The position numbers and the translations under genes were made by a program. Below the pieces are notes generated by a model. The model made no database searches. It saw nothing but the letters and a program-made list of their open reading frames with translations, and was not told where the DNA came from. A DNA stretch of 64,000 nucleotides. Source: an uncultured Bacteroidales bacterium (GTDB lineage Bacteria; Bacteroidota; Bacteroidia; Bacteroidales; UBA932). Below are positions 38,642-49,079 of the stretch, piece after piece. Numbering within the stretch: the first letter of the stretch is position 1; each line of letters begins with the position of its first letter. The DNA is taken from NCBI GenBank assembly GCA_947303465.1, contig CAMYYI010000007.1, forward strand, positions 1 through 64,000. The letters are read 5' to 3'.

Positions 38642-38971
38642 CTAGATTTCCTCTACAACGGGAGCCTCAGGAGCGTTCTTCATGACTGAAGCGATGCCCT
38701 GCTTGAGGGTGCGGTCGGAAGCATACATCTGGCTGGCGCCGATAACCTGGCCGTTGGTGGCCTTGAGGTTGAAATAAGGCTTGCCGTTCTTGGCTTCCTT
38801 GATTTCGTAGCGGGCCTCCACGGGAGCATTCTTCTTTACGGACTCTACACCGTTAAGGCAGGCGGCCTTGGTGTTGTAGCCTTCGCTGGTAAGGATTACC
38901 TGACCGTTGGTGGCCTTGAGGTTGAACTGGAATTCTCCGTTCTTTCTGACAGTGATAACAAACTTTCCCAT
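38642..38971 (-). CDS. DUF1508 (YegP-like) tandem-repeat protein
   Basis: 109 aa made of two DUF1508 repeats (about 1-50 and 55-102). Each holds FNLKATNGQVI and a following S-x-x-Y motif. Function unknown; homologues are small, abundant cytoplasmic proteins. Promoter box TAAGTTTG (38998-39005) lies 26 nt upstream, and the bidirectional terminator is downstream. Confidence 0.88.
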   Translation of the reverse strand: MGKFVITVRKNGEFQFNLKATNGQVILTSEGYNTKAACLNGVESVKKNAPVEARYEIKEAKNGKPYFNLKATNGQVIGASQMYASDRTLKQGIASVMKNAPEAPVVEEI

Positions 38972-38997
38972 TTCTGATTATTTATAATTGAGTTTCG

Positions 38998-39025
38998 CAA
39001 ACTTAACGATTTATTGTTAAATTTG
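38998..39025. promoter_or_regulatory. Divergent promoters of the DUF1508 and SpoU genes
   Basis: TAAGTTTG (38998-39005, minus) and TAAATTTG (39018-39025, plus) are both perfect TAnnTTTG boxes in a 73-bp gap, facing away from each other. Confidence 0.55.
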
Positions 39026-39044
39026 CAATAATTAAGCAGACAGA

Positions 39045-39749
39045 ATGTTGACCAACGCCGAAATAAAACGCATAAAGTCCTTAAAGGAGAAGAAGTTCCG
39101 CGACGAATACGGACAGTTCACCGTAGAGGGCGAAAAGCTGGTAGAAGAGGCTTTGTGCTCCGGTTTCAAGGTTTCGGCGGTCTACAGGACTGAAGAAATA
39201 GGGGAGGACGCCATGTCCCGCATGAGTCTCCTGAGTTCTCCGTCTCCCGTGCTGGCTGTTGTCGAAAAACCGTCCCCCAAGGGCTTCGTGCTTGAAAGGG
39301 GACTGTATCTGGGCCTGGATGCCGTTCGTGATCCGGGCAACATGGGCACCATAATCCGCCTTGCCGACTGGTTCGGAATCAGCACCATATTCGCATCCCA
39401 GGATTGCGTGGAAGTCTTCAATCCCAAAGTGGTCCAGTCGTCAATGGGCTCCATTTTCAGGGTGGATGTGGTTTACTGCGACCTGGAGGATATCTGCCGC
39501 CGTTTCCGTCTCAGGGACATGCCTGTCTACGGGACCTTTCTTGATGGCGAAAACATTTATAACCAGACACTTGCAGATGAGGGACTGATAATTATGGGAA
39601 ATGAGGCCTCCGGAGTTTCCCCCGAGGTTGCCGCACTGGCAAGCACCCGTCTCCTTATCCCTTCGTTTGCACGTGAGGGCAGGGGGGCCGAGTCGCTGAA
39701 CGTGGCTACCGCTTGTGCCATAACCTTATCGGAATTCAGAAGGAGATGA
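39045..39749 (+). CDS. SpoU/TrmH-family RNA 2'-O-methyltransferase
   Basis: 234 aa. An N-terminal substrate-binding region (EFTVEGEKLVEEAL-type) is followed by the SPOUT knot with LDAVRDPGNMGTIIRLADWFG (motif 1), IMGNEASGVS (motif 2) and IPSFAREGRGAESLNVATACAI (motif 3). It 2'-O-methylates a ribose in rRNA or tRNA; the exact site is unknown. It overlaps tamL by 4 bp. Confidence 0.92.
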   Translation: MLTNAEIKRIKSLKEKKFRDEYGQFTVEGEKLVEEALCSGFKVSAVYRTEEIGEDAMSRMSLLSSPSPVLAVVEKPSPKGFVLERGLYLGLDAVRDPGNMGTIIRLADWFGISTIFASQDCVEVFNPKVVQSSMGSIFRVDVVYCDLEDICRRFRLRDMPVYGTFLDGENIYNQTLADEGLIIMGNEASGVSPEVAALASTRLLIPSFAREGRGAESLNVATACAITLSEFRRR

Positions 39750-41923
39750 CAAGGAGAGCCGTCCACATACTGCTGTTTGTCTTTATGTCGATCCTGTGTG
39801 CCTCTTGCAGCAACACCAGGGTGCTCCCGGAGGGAAAGTACCGCCTGGCCTCCAACAAGGTGGCATTCAACGGCGATCCCAACGGCCTTACGTCTTCCGA
39901 CGTTACTTCCTACATCAAGCAGCAGACCAGCAATTCCTTCGTCCTGGGGTGGATATACAATTGGTCCGACCCGCAAAAGGACGACTGGTTGAACAATTCG
40001 CTGAGAAAGGTTGGCGTTGCTCCCGTGGTCTTCAACGGAGGACTGCTGGGCAGTTCCTGCGAGAATATATCAAGGCACCTTGACTACCTCGGATATTACA
40101 ACTCTGATGTTACAGCTAAAGTAGATACTGTCAAGAAGAACGTACGCGTTACCTATACCATTACTCCAGGTGCGCGCAGCCGTATAGACAGCATTGTTTT
40201 CAAGGTTCCGGAGGGGGAATTTGCAGAGGAATTCGCACAGGACATGGAGAATATCAGCGTCCGGGAAGGGGACTGGCTCTCAGAGAAAGTGCTGGAAAAA
40301 GAGAGCGAGAGGGGCGCGGCATACTTCCGCAACAAGGGGTATTACGACCTGAGCAAGTTCAACTATTTCTTTGAGGCCGATACCCTTGGCCCGCGAAATA
40401 TCCTTACCTATGAAATACGCGAGTACTCCAGGAAGGAGGCCGAGACCAATGCGGCACCCATGGTGAAGTATCACATAGGAAACGTGCAGATATCGCACTC
40501 GACCATAGTCCCTTTCCGGGAGAAGGTTTTACGCGATATCAATATAATTAAACCCGGAGACCTGTACAGCGAGAAGGTGGCCGGCATTAATTACCAGCGT
40601 TTCAGCTCCCTGAGGCTTTTCAACAGCGTTGCTGTAGAGATGACCCCGGCCGACAGCGCGACGGTAGACTGCCATATTACCCTGGGGCAGAGCAAGTTGA
40701 AGGGGGCCAGAGTGAACCTGGAGGCTTCTGTAAACGCCAACGGATTCTTTGGTGTGTCGCCTGCAATCAGTTTCTACAACAAGAACATCTTCCGTGGCGG
40801 CGAATGGCTGTCAGTGGGCTTTACCGGCAACTTCCAGCGTCAGTTCAAAACCGAAACCAAGGCAAATGAGATCGGCGTGAGCGCCAGTCTGAGCTTTCCG
40901 CGTTTCCTGGGATTGCCTTACAGCGTATTCAAAGGCCCCAACATCCCCCGTACCATTATCCAGGCCAACCTGAATTTTCAGGACAGGCCGGAATTCAGGC
41001 GCTTCATCGGCAATGCTTCCTACGGCTATACCGGCAATAACGACAAATTATACTATGAGCTTTATCCCTTTAGAACTACTGTGGTAAAGGCGGGGTACAT
41101 ACGAGGCGACTTCTATTCTACCCTGTTCAGCAACTTGGCCCTGATGGAATCGTTCTACGACCATATCGATGCCGGTACTGGAGGACAGCTATACTGGTCT
41201 TCCGACTCCAGCGTAATTCCCAAAGGCGGGTACACCTCGATACGTTTCGGCTTTGATATAGCCGGTAACATCATCTCGCTGTTCAACCCCATTCTTCCGG
41301 AGAATGAATTCGGGGACAAGCTGGTCTTCGGAATGAATTATGCCCAGTACGCAAGGGCGGAGCTGAATTTTACCCACTGTTTCATGTTTTCGCCCTCGAC
41401 CAAACTGGCCGTCAATTTTTCCGGAGGCATAGGCCATGGCTACGGGGTTTCCGAGTACATGCCGTATGAAAAACAGTTCTACGTGGGCGGTGCAAACAGC
41501 ATGCGTGGCTGGCAGGTGCGCTCGCTTGGCCCGGGTGCCGAAAGGCCGTTTGGATTTTTCCAGATACCAAGCCAGGCAGGAGAGACCAAGCTGGAATTTG
41601 ACCTGGAGCTGCGCCAGAAGCTTTTCTGGAAGTTCGAGGGAGCCCTGTTTGCAGAAGCCGGCAATGTGTGGGACTTTTACGGCCCCTGGGAGAGTGATGA
41701 GGATTATCCTTTCCCTATCGAATACCCCACATGGATAGAGACCTTCGGCCTTGACTGGGGCGTCGGCCTCAGGCTGAACCTCAATTTTATCCTGCTGCGC
41801 CTGGACTGGGGCCTTAAGATATTTGAGCCTTCGCTCAGCGGCGATGCCCGCTGGATATTGCCACACGAATGGCTCAGGACCGGAGGTTCGTCATTACATT
41901 TCGGCGTAGGTTATCCGTTCTGA
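39746..41923 (+). CDS. tamL: TamA-like outer-membrane assembly lipoprotein (TamL, Omp85 family)
   Basis: 725 aa from the ATG at 39746. Lipobox ILCASC (lipid Cys near residue 21) marks the Bacteroidetes lipoprotein variant of TamA. POTRA-like modules occupy about 30-330, and the C-terminal Omp85 barrel ends in HFGVGYPF. The signature YVGGANSMRGWQVRSLGPG is the conserved L6 VRGF-like loop. It assembles or inserts outer-membrane material. The partner tamB is not in this window. Confidence 0.9.
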   Translation: MTRRAVHILLFVFMSILCASCSNTRVLPEGKYRLASNKVAFNGDPNGLTSSDVTSYIKQQTSNSFVLGWIYNWSDPQKDDWLNNSLRKVGVAPVVFNGGLLGSSCENISRHLDYLGYYNSDVTAKVDTVKKNVRVTYTITPGARSRIDSIVFKVPEGEFAEEFAQDMENISVREGDWLSEKVLEKESERGAAYFRNKGYYDLSKFNYFFEADTLGPRNILTYEIREYSRKEAETNAAPMVKYHIGNVQISHSTIVPFREKVLRDINIIKPGDLYSEKVAGINYQRFSSLRLFNSVAVEMTPADSATVDCHITLGQSKLKGARVNLEASVNANGFFGVSPAISFYNKNIFRGGEWLSVGFTGNFQRQFKTETKANEIGVSASLSFPRFLGLPYSVFKGPNIPRTIIQANLNFQDRPEFRRFIGNASYGYTGNNDKLYYELYPFRTTVVKAGYIRGDFYSTLFSNLALMESFYDHIDAGTGGQLYWSSDSSVIPKGGYTSIRFGFDIAGNIISLFNPILPENEFGDKLVFGMNYAQYARAELNFTHCFMFSPSTKLAVNFSGGIGHGYGVSEYMPYEKQFYVGGANSMRGWQVRSLGPGAERPFGFFQIPSQAGETKLEFDLELRQKLFWKFEGALFAEAGNVWDFYGPWESDEDYPFPIEYPTWIETFGLDWGVGLRLNLNFILLRLDWGLKIFEPSLSGDARWILPHEWLRTGGSSLHFGVGYPF

Positions 41924-43224
41924 TGGGGAAGTGCATTATATACCAACTGCTGCCGCGGCTGTGGGGCGATGGAAAGTTTTCCTCTTGCGATGCAGCCCTG
42001 TCCGGATACCTTAAATCTCTCGAGGTCGATTATCTGTGGCTCACGGGCATTCCCAGGCATTCCAGCGGAAAGCCCTTTGTAAAGGGCGATCCAGGTTCCC
42101 CTTATGCCATATGTGACTGGTATGACGTCAATCCTTACCTGGCCGATGACTCCGCGCACCGTATGGAGGAGTTTGATGCACTGCTCGGACGCATTCATGA
42201 CGCCGGCCTTAAGTGCATAATAGACTTCATTCCGAATCATGTAGGCTGTGACTATCAGGGCGGGCTGGCTGTGCACGATTTCTGCGACGGAGACTGGACG
42301 GATACGCTTAAAGTTGACTGGTCCGATCCGCGCACGGAGGAGGAGTTCCTGAAGATACTCCGTTATTGGGCCTCCCGTGGCGTTGACGGCTTCCGTTGCG
42401 ACATGGTGGAGATGGTCCCCTCCAATGCTCTTGGACGCGTCGTAAAGGCCGTAAAACGGGAATTCCCCGGGCTTGTCTTCGTGGCCGAAGTATATGGACG
42501 CGAGAATTACCGCCGTTATCTGGACGAGGCCGGCATGGACCTGCTGTACGACAAGTCCGGCAGTTACGACATTTTGCGCGGAATCCTGGCCGGGGAACGT
42601 TCTGCCCGTGAGCTCAGCGGCAACTGGCAGTCGCTTGGGGATATGCAGCCGCATATGCTGAACTTTCTGGAAAACCACGACGAACAGCGTATTGCATCTC
42701 CCTGGTTCACCGGAGACGCCAATGCAGTATGGGGCGCACTTGCCTTCGACCTTCTGTTCAACCATGCGTCGTTCATGCTGTACGCCGGGCAGGAAGTGGG
42801 GGAGGATGCCGCAGAGGGGCACGAAGGTCGCACGTCCATTTTCTCCTGGTGCAAGCCGGAGGGCCTGGATAACCTGTACTCATACGTGCGCGAGGGCAAG
42901 GAATTGCCAGCCGCCCGCAGGGAACTGCTTTCGCGTTACCGTGAATTGCTGACGCTTGCCCGCCGGCCGGTATTCCTGAACGGCCACAACTGGGATCTCT
43001 GCTATTGCTGCGGTTCCGCAGCAGGATTCAATCCGGACAAGCATTTCGTCTTCATGCGTTACGACGACGATTCCGCCTGGCTGGTGTTCTGTAACTTCGG
43101 CGCAGATAGGTCTGATGTGATATTGACAATTCCGGAAGAACTCCGCCTGGCTGCAAATACAACACAGACGGAGTCCCCGGTTTCAGCGCCTCCTCACGGA
43201 TATGCGCTGATAAAGCTAAGATAG
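41923..43224 (+). CDS. Cytoplasmic GH13 alpha-amylase-family enzyme
   Basis: 433 aa from the ATG at 41923, which overlaps the tamL stop by 1 bp. The GH13 regions are present: DFIPNH (101-106), GFRCDMVEM with nucleophile Asp160, VAEVYG with acid/base Glu189, and ENHDE with His252-Asp253. No signal peptide, so it should act on cytoplasmic alpha-glucans or maltodextrins. It is compact for GH13. Linkage to an outer-membrane assembly gene is odd and may be only transcriptional convenience. Confidence 0.88.
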   Translation: MGKCIIYQLLPRLWGDGKFSSCDAALSGYLKSLEVDYLWLTGIPRHSSGKPFVKGDPGSPYAICDWYDVNPYLADDSAHRMEEFDALLGRIHDAGLKCIIDFIPNHVGCDYQGGLAVHDFCDGDWTDTLKVDWSDPRTEEEFLKILRYWASRGVDGFRCDMVEMVPSNALGRVVKAVKREFPGLVFVAEVYGRENYRRYLDEAGMDLLYDKSGSYDILRGILAGERSARELSGNWQSLGDMQPHMLNFLENHDEQRIASPWFTGDANAVWGALAFDLLFNHASFMLYAGQEVGEDAAEGHEGRTSIFSWCKPEGLDNLYSYVREGKELPAARRELLSRYRELLTLARRPVFLNGHNWDLCYCCGSAAGFNPDKHFVFMRYDDDSAWLVFCNFGADRSDVILTIPEELRLAANTTQTESPVSAPPHGYALIKLR

Positions 43225-43226
43225 AA

Positions 43227-43679
<453 letters not shown>

Positions 43680-43693
43680 TTATTTGTTGATAA

Positions 43694-45409
43694 TTACTTC
43701 GTTATGGGTTTATATGCACGGCCTTTCCCGTCGTATCCGGAATTCTTGAAGAACTCCAGGAAATTGAGTCGCAGGGGATGCACGAAGGCGCCCAGGCAGC
43801 ACATGGCCAGGTTAAGGGCGTGTCCTACCAGGAAAATAAGCACGAAGAATACCCACCCGGGACCGAAGCCGCCGTCTCCGACAGTCATAGCCGCAATGTC
43901 GTTGAACGCCTTGCCCAGCATTCCGCCGGCAAGACCGAGGGCGTACAGACGCAGGTAGCTAAGTACGTCGCCAAGCAGTCCTGTAACCGTATTATACGTC
44001 TCCCACAGGCCTGAGCCAATGTTTTTCAGAGGACTGCGGTGAATGTCGTTGAAGAGGAAGATTCCCAGAGCGGAAATGATTCCAAGACAGATAATTATCC
44101 ACTTGGTTACTTCCGGAGGAACAAGTTTGAGAAGGGCCAGTACGCCTACAATCACACCGCCTACTATAAGCAAGGTCCAGCCCCATACGCTGAGGGACTC
44201 GAGGAAGCCCTTGTTCCTGGTTGCGTAAACCGTTTTTACCACCATGGCAAGGCACAGGTGCACCACGCCTATGGCCAGAGCCAGAACCATCTGGGCCTCG
44301 AAGCCGCCGATAGAGCCGGTAATCATTATGGACTTCAGCCAGCCTGGTATCCAGGGCAGGGTGGCGATGTCGTAACCGAAGAAGGTATGCATCATGAGTC
44401 CTACCACGAAAGTTGCCACACCCAATATGCTCACAAGAGGAGCGATATTCTTAAAACTCGGTACCTTTTTGAGCAGGAATCCGCCGATGAAAAGCAGCAG
44501 TCCGTAGCCCGCGTCTCCCATGCACATTGCAAAGAAAAGCAGGAAGAAAACGGAGATGTACGGAGTGGGGTCAAACTCGTCGTAATCCGGCCTTCCATAC
44601 ATGTCAGTAAGCAATTCAAACTGCTTGACGAACTTATTGTTTTTAAGCTTGATGGGAGGGTTGTCCTCTATTGTTGCTTCAGATGCGAACCAGACGCAGT
44701 CGAGGGCATCGAAAGCGGCCGCGAGACGTCCGTTTTCGGAGCACGGAGCGAAGCCTTCGTAGACTATCAGAGCGTTGTCCGCGGCGGGCTCTCCGCTCTC
44801 TCCTGCAAGGTAAAGATTGAGCTCGGAAGCGAGCGATTTTTCTTCTTTTTTGAGCGCCGGGAGCTGGTCTTTCAGAGCCTCAAGTTCGCCCTTGTAAACC
44901 TCGATTTCCTTGTCTTTCAGGGCCGTGAAACGCTCCAGTTCCGCAAGGTCGCGGGAGGGCTCCGGAAGGGGAGCGAAAGGAATATCCGCGGGGCCGACGG
45001 TCACGAACCACACTTTTCCCTTATCCCGCTCAATCTCCTGAATCAGAGCGCTTTGTTCCCATTCAGGATCATACTTCTTCTCAGGTACGCAATAGAACTT
45101 TACCGGTAGCCCGAGCGCTTTCAGCTTCTCCCTGTCATACTCGCCCCAGTGGCTGATGGCGGCAGCCTCCTTGTCAAGCAGCTTCCTTTCTGCCTCAAGC
45201 TCCTCCAGATGGGCGTCGGTACCTTTCTCTATGCGGCGGATCTCTGCCCTGAGGGCCTCAAGCCGCGACAGCATGCCCTCGGAACGGGCGTCAACGGGCT
45301 TTGAGGAATGCTGGATATCCATTACTCCTAGCTCGCATAGACTGTCCAGAAACGCTTCTTTCCTGCCGGAAAGCAGGATGAAGTCGTAGCGTGTCATCTT
45401 CTCTATCAT
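43694..45409 (-). CDS. ntpI: V-type ATPase subunit I
   Basis: 571 aa. The soluble N-terminal half (about 1-270) has coiled-coil segments; the C-terminal half has seven or eight membrane helices with SYLRLYALGLAGGMLGKAF, the conserved segment holding the half-channel arginine. It is the stator/ion-channel subunit of the membrane sector, shorter than the 600-700 aa of many homologues. Overlaps the D-subunit gene by 4 bp. Confidence 0.92.
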   Translation of the reverse strand: MIEKMTRYDFILLSGRKEAFLDSLCELGVMDIQHSSKPVDARSEGMLSRLEALRAEIRRIEKGTDAHLEELEAERKLLDKEAAAISHWGEYDREKLKALGLPVKFYCVPEKKYDPEWEQSALIQEIERDKGKVWFVTVGPADIPFAPLPEPSRDLAELERFTALKDKEIEVYKGELEALKDQLPALKKEEKSLASELNLYLAGESGEPAADNALIVYEGFAPCSENGRLAAAFDALDCVWFASEATIEDNPPIKLKNNKFVKQFELLTDMYGRPDYDEFDPTPYISVFFLLFFAMCMGDAGYGLLLFIGGFLLKKVPSFKNIAPLVSILGVATFVVGLMMHTFFGYDIATLPWIPGWLKSIMITGSIGGFEAQMVLALAIGVVHLCLAMVVKTVYATRNKGFLESLSVWGWTLLIVGGVIVGVLALLKLVPPEVTKWIIICLGIISALGIFLFNDIHRSPLKNIGSGLWETYNTVTGLLGDVLSYLRLYALGLAGGMLGKAFNDIAAMTVGDGGFGPGWVFFVLIFLVGHALNLAMCCLGAFVHPLRLNFLEFFKNSGYDGKGRAYKPITK

Positions 45410-46014
45410 AGGCCTTCCTCCTCTTCCTGAGCCGCATGGCGGTTCTTGACTATCTTTGACGACGCCTTGGACAGGTTTTCTTCATCCTCCATGTAGCGCT
45501 TTATCTTGCGAATTGCCTCCTGGTATCCGGGAATCTGTACCTTTTCGTACAGGTTGACCTTCTGGGTCGTCTTCTTGCGGTTGAACTCGAGTATGCTGCG
45601 GCGCTCTTCCGACACCTCCGATTCTATGCCCAGTGTGCTGAGCTCCTTGAGAATACGTATGCCGTCGGCGTACCAGGCAGGGGATGCGAAAGCATTGAAG
45701 GGCTTCAGCTCGAAGTCTATCCTGTCCAGCTGAGGAGCCTTTACACCGGCTATCTTGACGGTCTTGAGATGGACGTCGCTGATGCTTATCAAGCCTGGCT
45801 GGAATTCGTTCCACAGTGCGGCCAGGTAATCGTACTCCTGCAGCTTTCTCTCAAGGGCGTCGGCCTGTGCCTGGGCTTCCGCCTTGGCAGCAATGACGCT
45901 TACCCGCAGAGCCGACTCCTTATTCTTCAGGGTCGGCAATGCGTTCTGCCTGATCTTCAGCTGCTTGCCCAGGTTGGTCAGGGATGTCTTGTTGTATTGA
46001 AACTTTATTGCCAT
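45406..46014 (-). CDS. ntpD: V-type ATPase subunit D
   Basis: 202 aa of long helices, the central rotor stalk. The N-terminus (FQYNKTSLTNLGKQLKIRQNALPTLKNKES) and C-terminal VNLYEKVQIPGYQEAIRKIKRYMEDEE match the family. It lies 1 bp after the B-subunit gene. Confidence 0.92.
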   Translation of the reverse strand: MAIKFQYNKTSLTNLGKQLKIRQNALPTLKNKESALRVSVIAAKAEAQAQADALERKLQEYDYLAALWNEFQPGLISISDVHLKTVKIAGVKAPQLDRIDFELKPFNAFASPAWYADGIRILKELSTLGIESEVSEERRSILEFNRKKTTQKVNLYEKVQIPGYQEAIRKIKRYMEDEENLSKASSKIVKNRHAAQEEEEGL

Positions 46015-46015
46015 C

Positions 46016-47335
46016 CTACTGAGGCCAATACTTATCTATCAATGTCTGCTTTATTCCGGTCTCCGCAGGGGAGAAGTACTTAGCAAAGAGCTTCCAGGCC
46101 GTATCCAGCATCTCGTCTATGGTGATATTGACGTCTATGCTTAGCAGGTCCCTGGCATAATCCTTCGCGTAATCCAGGCAGCGCAGGTCATAGTCGCTGA
46201 GGTCGAAGCCGTTTTGCAGCTTGGTTTTGGCGTTCTGCGCATCGGCATACAGGCGTACCCCTGCATTCATTACCTGGCTATGGTCTTCCCGCGTCTTCTT
46301 GCCCTGTACAAGCTGTTTCAGACGGCTCAGGCTGCGGAAGGGATCAACAATCACACAGCCCGAATCGGAGTCTGCACGCAGGAATATCTGGCCCTCAGTG
46401 ATATATCCGGTATTGTCCGGGATAGCGTGGGTGATATCCCCGTCGTTCAGGGTTGTAACGGCTATGATGGTAATGGATCCGCCTGCAGGCAACTGTACCG
46501 CTTTCTCATAAATCCTTGCAAGGTCCGAGTAGAGCGAACCGGGCATGGAATCCTTCGAAGGTATCTGGTCCATACGGTTGCTGACTATGGACAGGGCGTC
46601 TGCATACAGAGTCATATCTGTCAGCAGCACAAGCACTTTCTCGTTCTTATCTACAGCAAAATACTCGGCTGCGGTAAGGGCCATGTCGGGTATCAGAAGG
46701 CGCTCCACCGGAGGCTCCTCCGTAGTATTGACGAAGGAGACTATACGGTCCAGGGCGCCTGCATTCTCGAAGGCATGACGGAAGAAGAGATAATCGTCGT
46801 TGCTCAGTCCCATGCCTCCAAGGACTATCTTGTCCACATCTGCTCGCAGGGCCACATCGGCCATCACCTGGTTGTATGGCTGGTCGGGGTCGGCAAAGAA
46901 AGGTATCTTCTGCCCGGAGACCAGCGTATTGTTAAGGTCTATGCCTGCGATACCGGTGGGAATCAGTTCGCTGGGCTGGCGCCGCTTGTAAGGGTTCACG
47001 GAAGGCCCGCCGGTCTGGCGCTCTTCGCCCTCCACCTCGGGGCCGCCGTCAATGGGCTTGCCGTAGGCGTTGAAGAAGCGTCCGGACAGCTGTTCGCCCA
47101 CTTTCAGGGTAGGGGGCTCGCCGAAGAAGGACACTTCCGCATTGGTGGGGACTCCCTCGGTGCCGGAAAACACCTGCAGGGTGACACGGTCTCCGCTGGT
47201 CTTTACCACCTGGGCCAGTTTGCCGTTCACGCTGGCAAGCTCGTCATTGGCCACTCCTTTGGCGTCCAGGGACACGGTTGCCTTGGTGATAGCCTGGAGC
47301 CTGGTGTAAACTTTCTTGTATGCTATAGTTGCCAT
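46016..47335 (-). CDS. ntpB: V-type ATPase subunit B
   Basis: 439 aa, the non-catalytic ring subunit. It has the family's SGSIT-like ATP-site region (GSITIIAVTTLNDGDITHAIPD) and no Walker A loop, as expected for B. It alternates with subunit A in the catalytic head. Adjacent to the A gene with no gap. Confidence 0.94.
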   Translation of the reverse strand: MATIAYKKVYTRLQAITKATVSLDAKGVANDELASVNGKLAQVVKTSGDRVTLQVFSGTEGVPTNAEVSFFGEPPTLKVGEQLSGRFFNAYGKPIDGGPEVEGEERQTGGPSVNPYKRRQPSELIPTGIAGIDLNNTLVSGQKIPFFADPDQPYNQVMADVALRADVDKIVLGGMGLSNDDYLFFRHAFENAGALDRIVSFVNTTEEPPVERLLIPDMALTAAEYFAVDKNEKVLVLLTDMTLYADALSIVSNRMDQIPSKDSMPGSLYSDLARIYEKAVQLPAGGSITIIAVTTLNDGDITHAIPDNTGYITEGQIFLRADSDSGCVIVDPFRSLSRLKQLVQGKKTREDHSQVMNAGVRLYADAQNAKTKLQNGFDLSDYDLRCLDYAKDYARDLLSIDVNITIDEMLDTAWKLFAKYFSPAETGIKQTLIDKYWPQ

Positions 47336-49078
47336 TTATGCAATCATGTTTTTAACGGATTCGTTGTAGGCATTGAACTTCTCGCTCCCAAAGGGGCAAT
47401 AGTTCATCTGGCGCAACTCATTGATGAGCTTCTTGAAGTACTCGCGGCACTTCTCGTAGTCTTCGAAGTCGAATCTGCGGTCGCAGATATCCAGGATGAG
47501 GTCCAGCATGTATTTCTGGCGCTCCATGGGGCAGACGGAATCCACGGCGTCGAAGGCGTCCTGCTGGAGGAAGGCGAAATCTATGAGCTCGCTCTTCCAG
47601 TACGCCTCGTGATAGCTCATGGGCACGCCGTCGTCACCGAGTATGTTGATCTGGTCCGCCATTTCCTTGCCGCGCCGGACGTAATTCTTGGCCTTCAGTA
47701 TCTTGGCTATCCAGCCGCGCTCCACCGTGCTTTCCAGGGTGGCCTGGATTTCCGGGTATTCAAGATATTTCGAGTAGGACTCCACCGGATTCACGGCCGG
47801 GTAACGTTTCTGGTCTGCACGGTTCTGCTCCAGGGCGTAAAAGCAACGGGCAGCCTTCTTGGTGCTTTCCGTCACCGGCTCCTTGAGATTGCCGCCGGCA
47901 GGGGAGACCGTGCCTATGAAGGTAACTGCACCCGTCTTGCCATTGTTAAGCACAACCTGGCCGGCACGGGCGTAGAAATTGGATATGATGGCTGAAAGGT
48001 CCACCGGGAAGGCATCCTGCCCGGGAAGCTCTTCCATGCGGTTGGACATCTCCCTCAGAGCCTGGGCCCAGCGGGAAGTGGAGTCTGCCAGCAGCAGGCA
48101 CCTGTAGCCCATGGCCCGGTAATACTCGCAGATGGTCATAGCCGTATAAACCGAGGCCTCCCTGGCCGCCACGGGCATATTGGAAGTGTTGCAGATGATG
48201 ACCGTGCGTTCCATGAGCTTACGGCCCGTATGCGGGTCTATGAGCTCAGGATACTCGGTAAAGATCTCTACGACCTCGTTAGCGCGTTCTCCGCATGCCG
48301 CCATGACCACTATATCGGCCTCTCCCTGCTTGGCAATGGCATGCTGGAGCACGGTCTTGCCGCACCCGAAAGGCCCGGGGATGAAGCCTGTTCCGCCTTC
48401 CGCTATGGGATTGAAGCTGTCTATGATGCGCACGCCGGTCTCCATAATCTTGCCCGGGCGCGGCTTCTCGACATACGCCTTTACGGCCACTTTGACCGGC
48501 CATTTCTGTACCATGCTCACGCTGCGGTCTTCTCCCTCGGCGTCTGTAAGAACGGCAATTTCCGTATCGATATTATAGCTTCCTGAAGGCGCTATGGATT
48601 TAACGGTATAATCCCCGTCGAACTTGAAGGGGACCATTATCTTGTGGGGGAGCCAGCCTTCCTGTACCTCTCCAAGCCAGTCTGCCGCGCGCACCTTGTC
48701 GCCTGGAGCAGCCAGCGGCTTGAACTCCCACAGCTTTTCGTGATTCAGGGGGTCGGTGTATTCACCTCTCTTGAGGAATACGCCCTCCATGGTCGTGAGG
48801 TCGTTCTGGAGACCGTCGTACACGCCGGAAAGCAGTCCTGGACCCAGGCTTGCCTCAAGCATCCTGCCCAGGAATGTCACTCCGTCCCCGTTGCGCAGGC
48901 CACGGGTGCTCTCGAAAACCTGAACGGATGCCTTGTCTCCGGTTACCTTGATGACCTCGGCAAGCAGCTGAGTGCCGCCGAGATCTATGTAACAGAGCTC
49001 GTTTTCACCCACCGGCCCGTCGACCTTGACGGTTACCAGGTTGGAGACTATGCCTGCCACTATTCCTTTTGTAGCCAT
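47336..49078 (-). CDS. ntpA: V-type ATPase catalytic subunit A
   Basis: 580 aa. Walker A loop GPFGCGKT (235-242), the catalytic-subunit GERxNE motif (CGERANEVVE) and a DSTSRWAQALRE segment mark it as the catalytic subunit; the ~90-residue non-homologous insert typical of A is also present. It hydrolyses or makes ATP in the cytoplasmic head. Confidence 0.96.
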   Translation of the reverse strand: MATKGIVAGIVSNLVTVKVDGPVGENELCYIDLGGTQLLAEVIKVTGDKASVQVFESTRGLRNGDGVTFLGRMLEASLGPGLLSGVYDGLQNDLTTMEGVFLKRGEYTDPLNHEKLWEFKPLAAPGDKVRAADWLGEVQEGWLPHKIMVPFKFDGDYTVKSIAPSGSYNIDTEIAVLTDAEGEDRSVSMVQKWPVKVAVKAYVEKPRPGKIMETGVRIIDSFNPIAEGGTGFIPGPFGCGKTVLQHAIAKQGEADIVVMAACGERANEVVEIFTEYPELIDPHTGRKLMERTVIICNTSNMPVAAREASVYTAMTICEYYRAMGYRCLLLADSTSRWAQALREMSNRMEELPGQDAFPVDLSAIISNFYARAGQVVLNNGKTGAVTFIGTVSPAGGNLKEPVTESTKKAARCFYALEQNRADQKRYPAVNPVESYSKYLEYPEIQATLESTVERGWIAKILKAKNYVRRGKEMADQINILGDDGVPMSYHEAYWKSELIDFAFLQQDAFDAVDSVCPMERQKYMLDLILDICDRRFDFEDYEKCREYFKKLINELRQMNYCPFGSEKFNAYNESVKNMIA

Positions 49079-49079
49079 A

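Noticed and set aside
46214..47995. 593-aa plus-strand ORF over V-ATPase A and B
   Set aside because: It is antisense to two intact, well-conserved genes; no recognisable motif in the translation.
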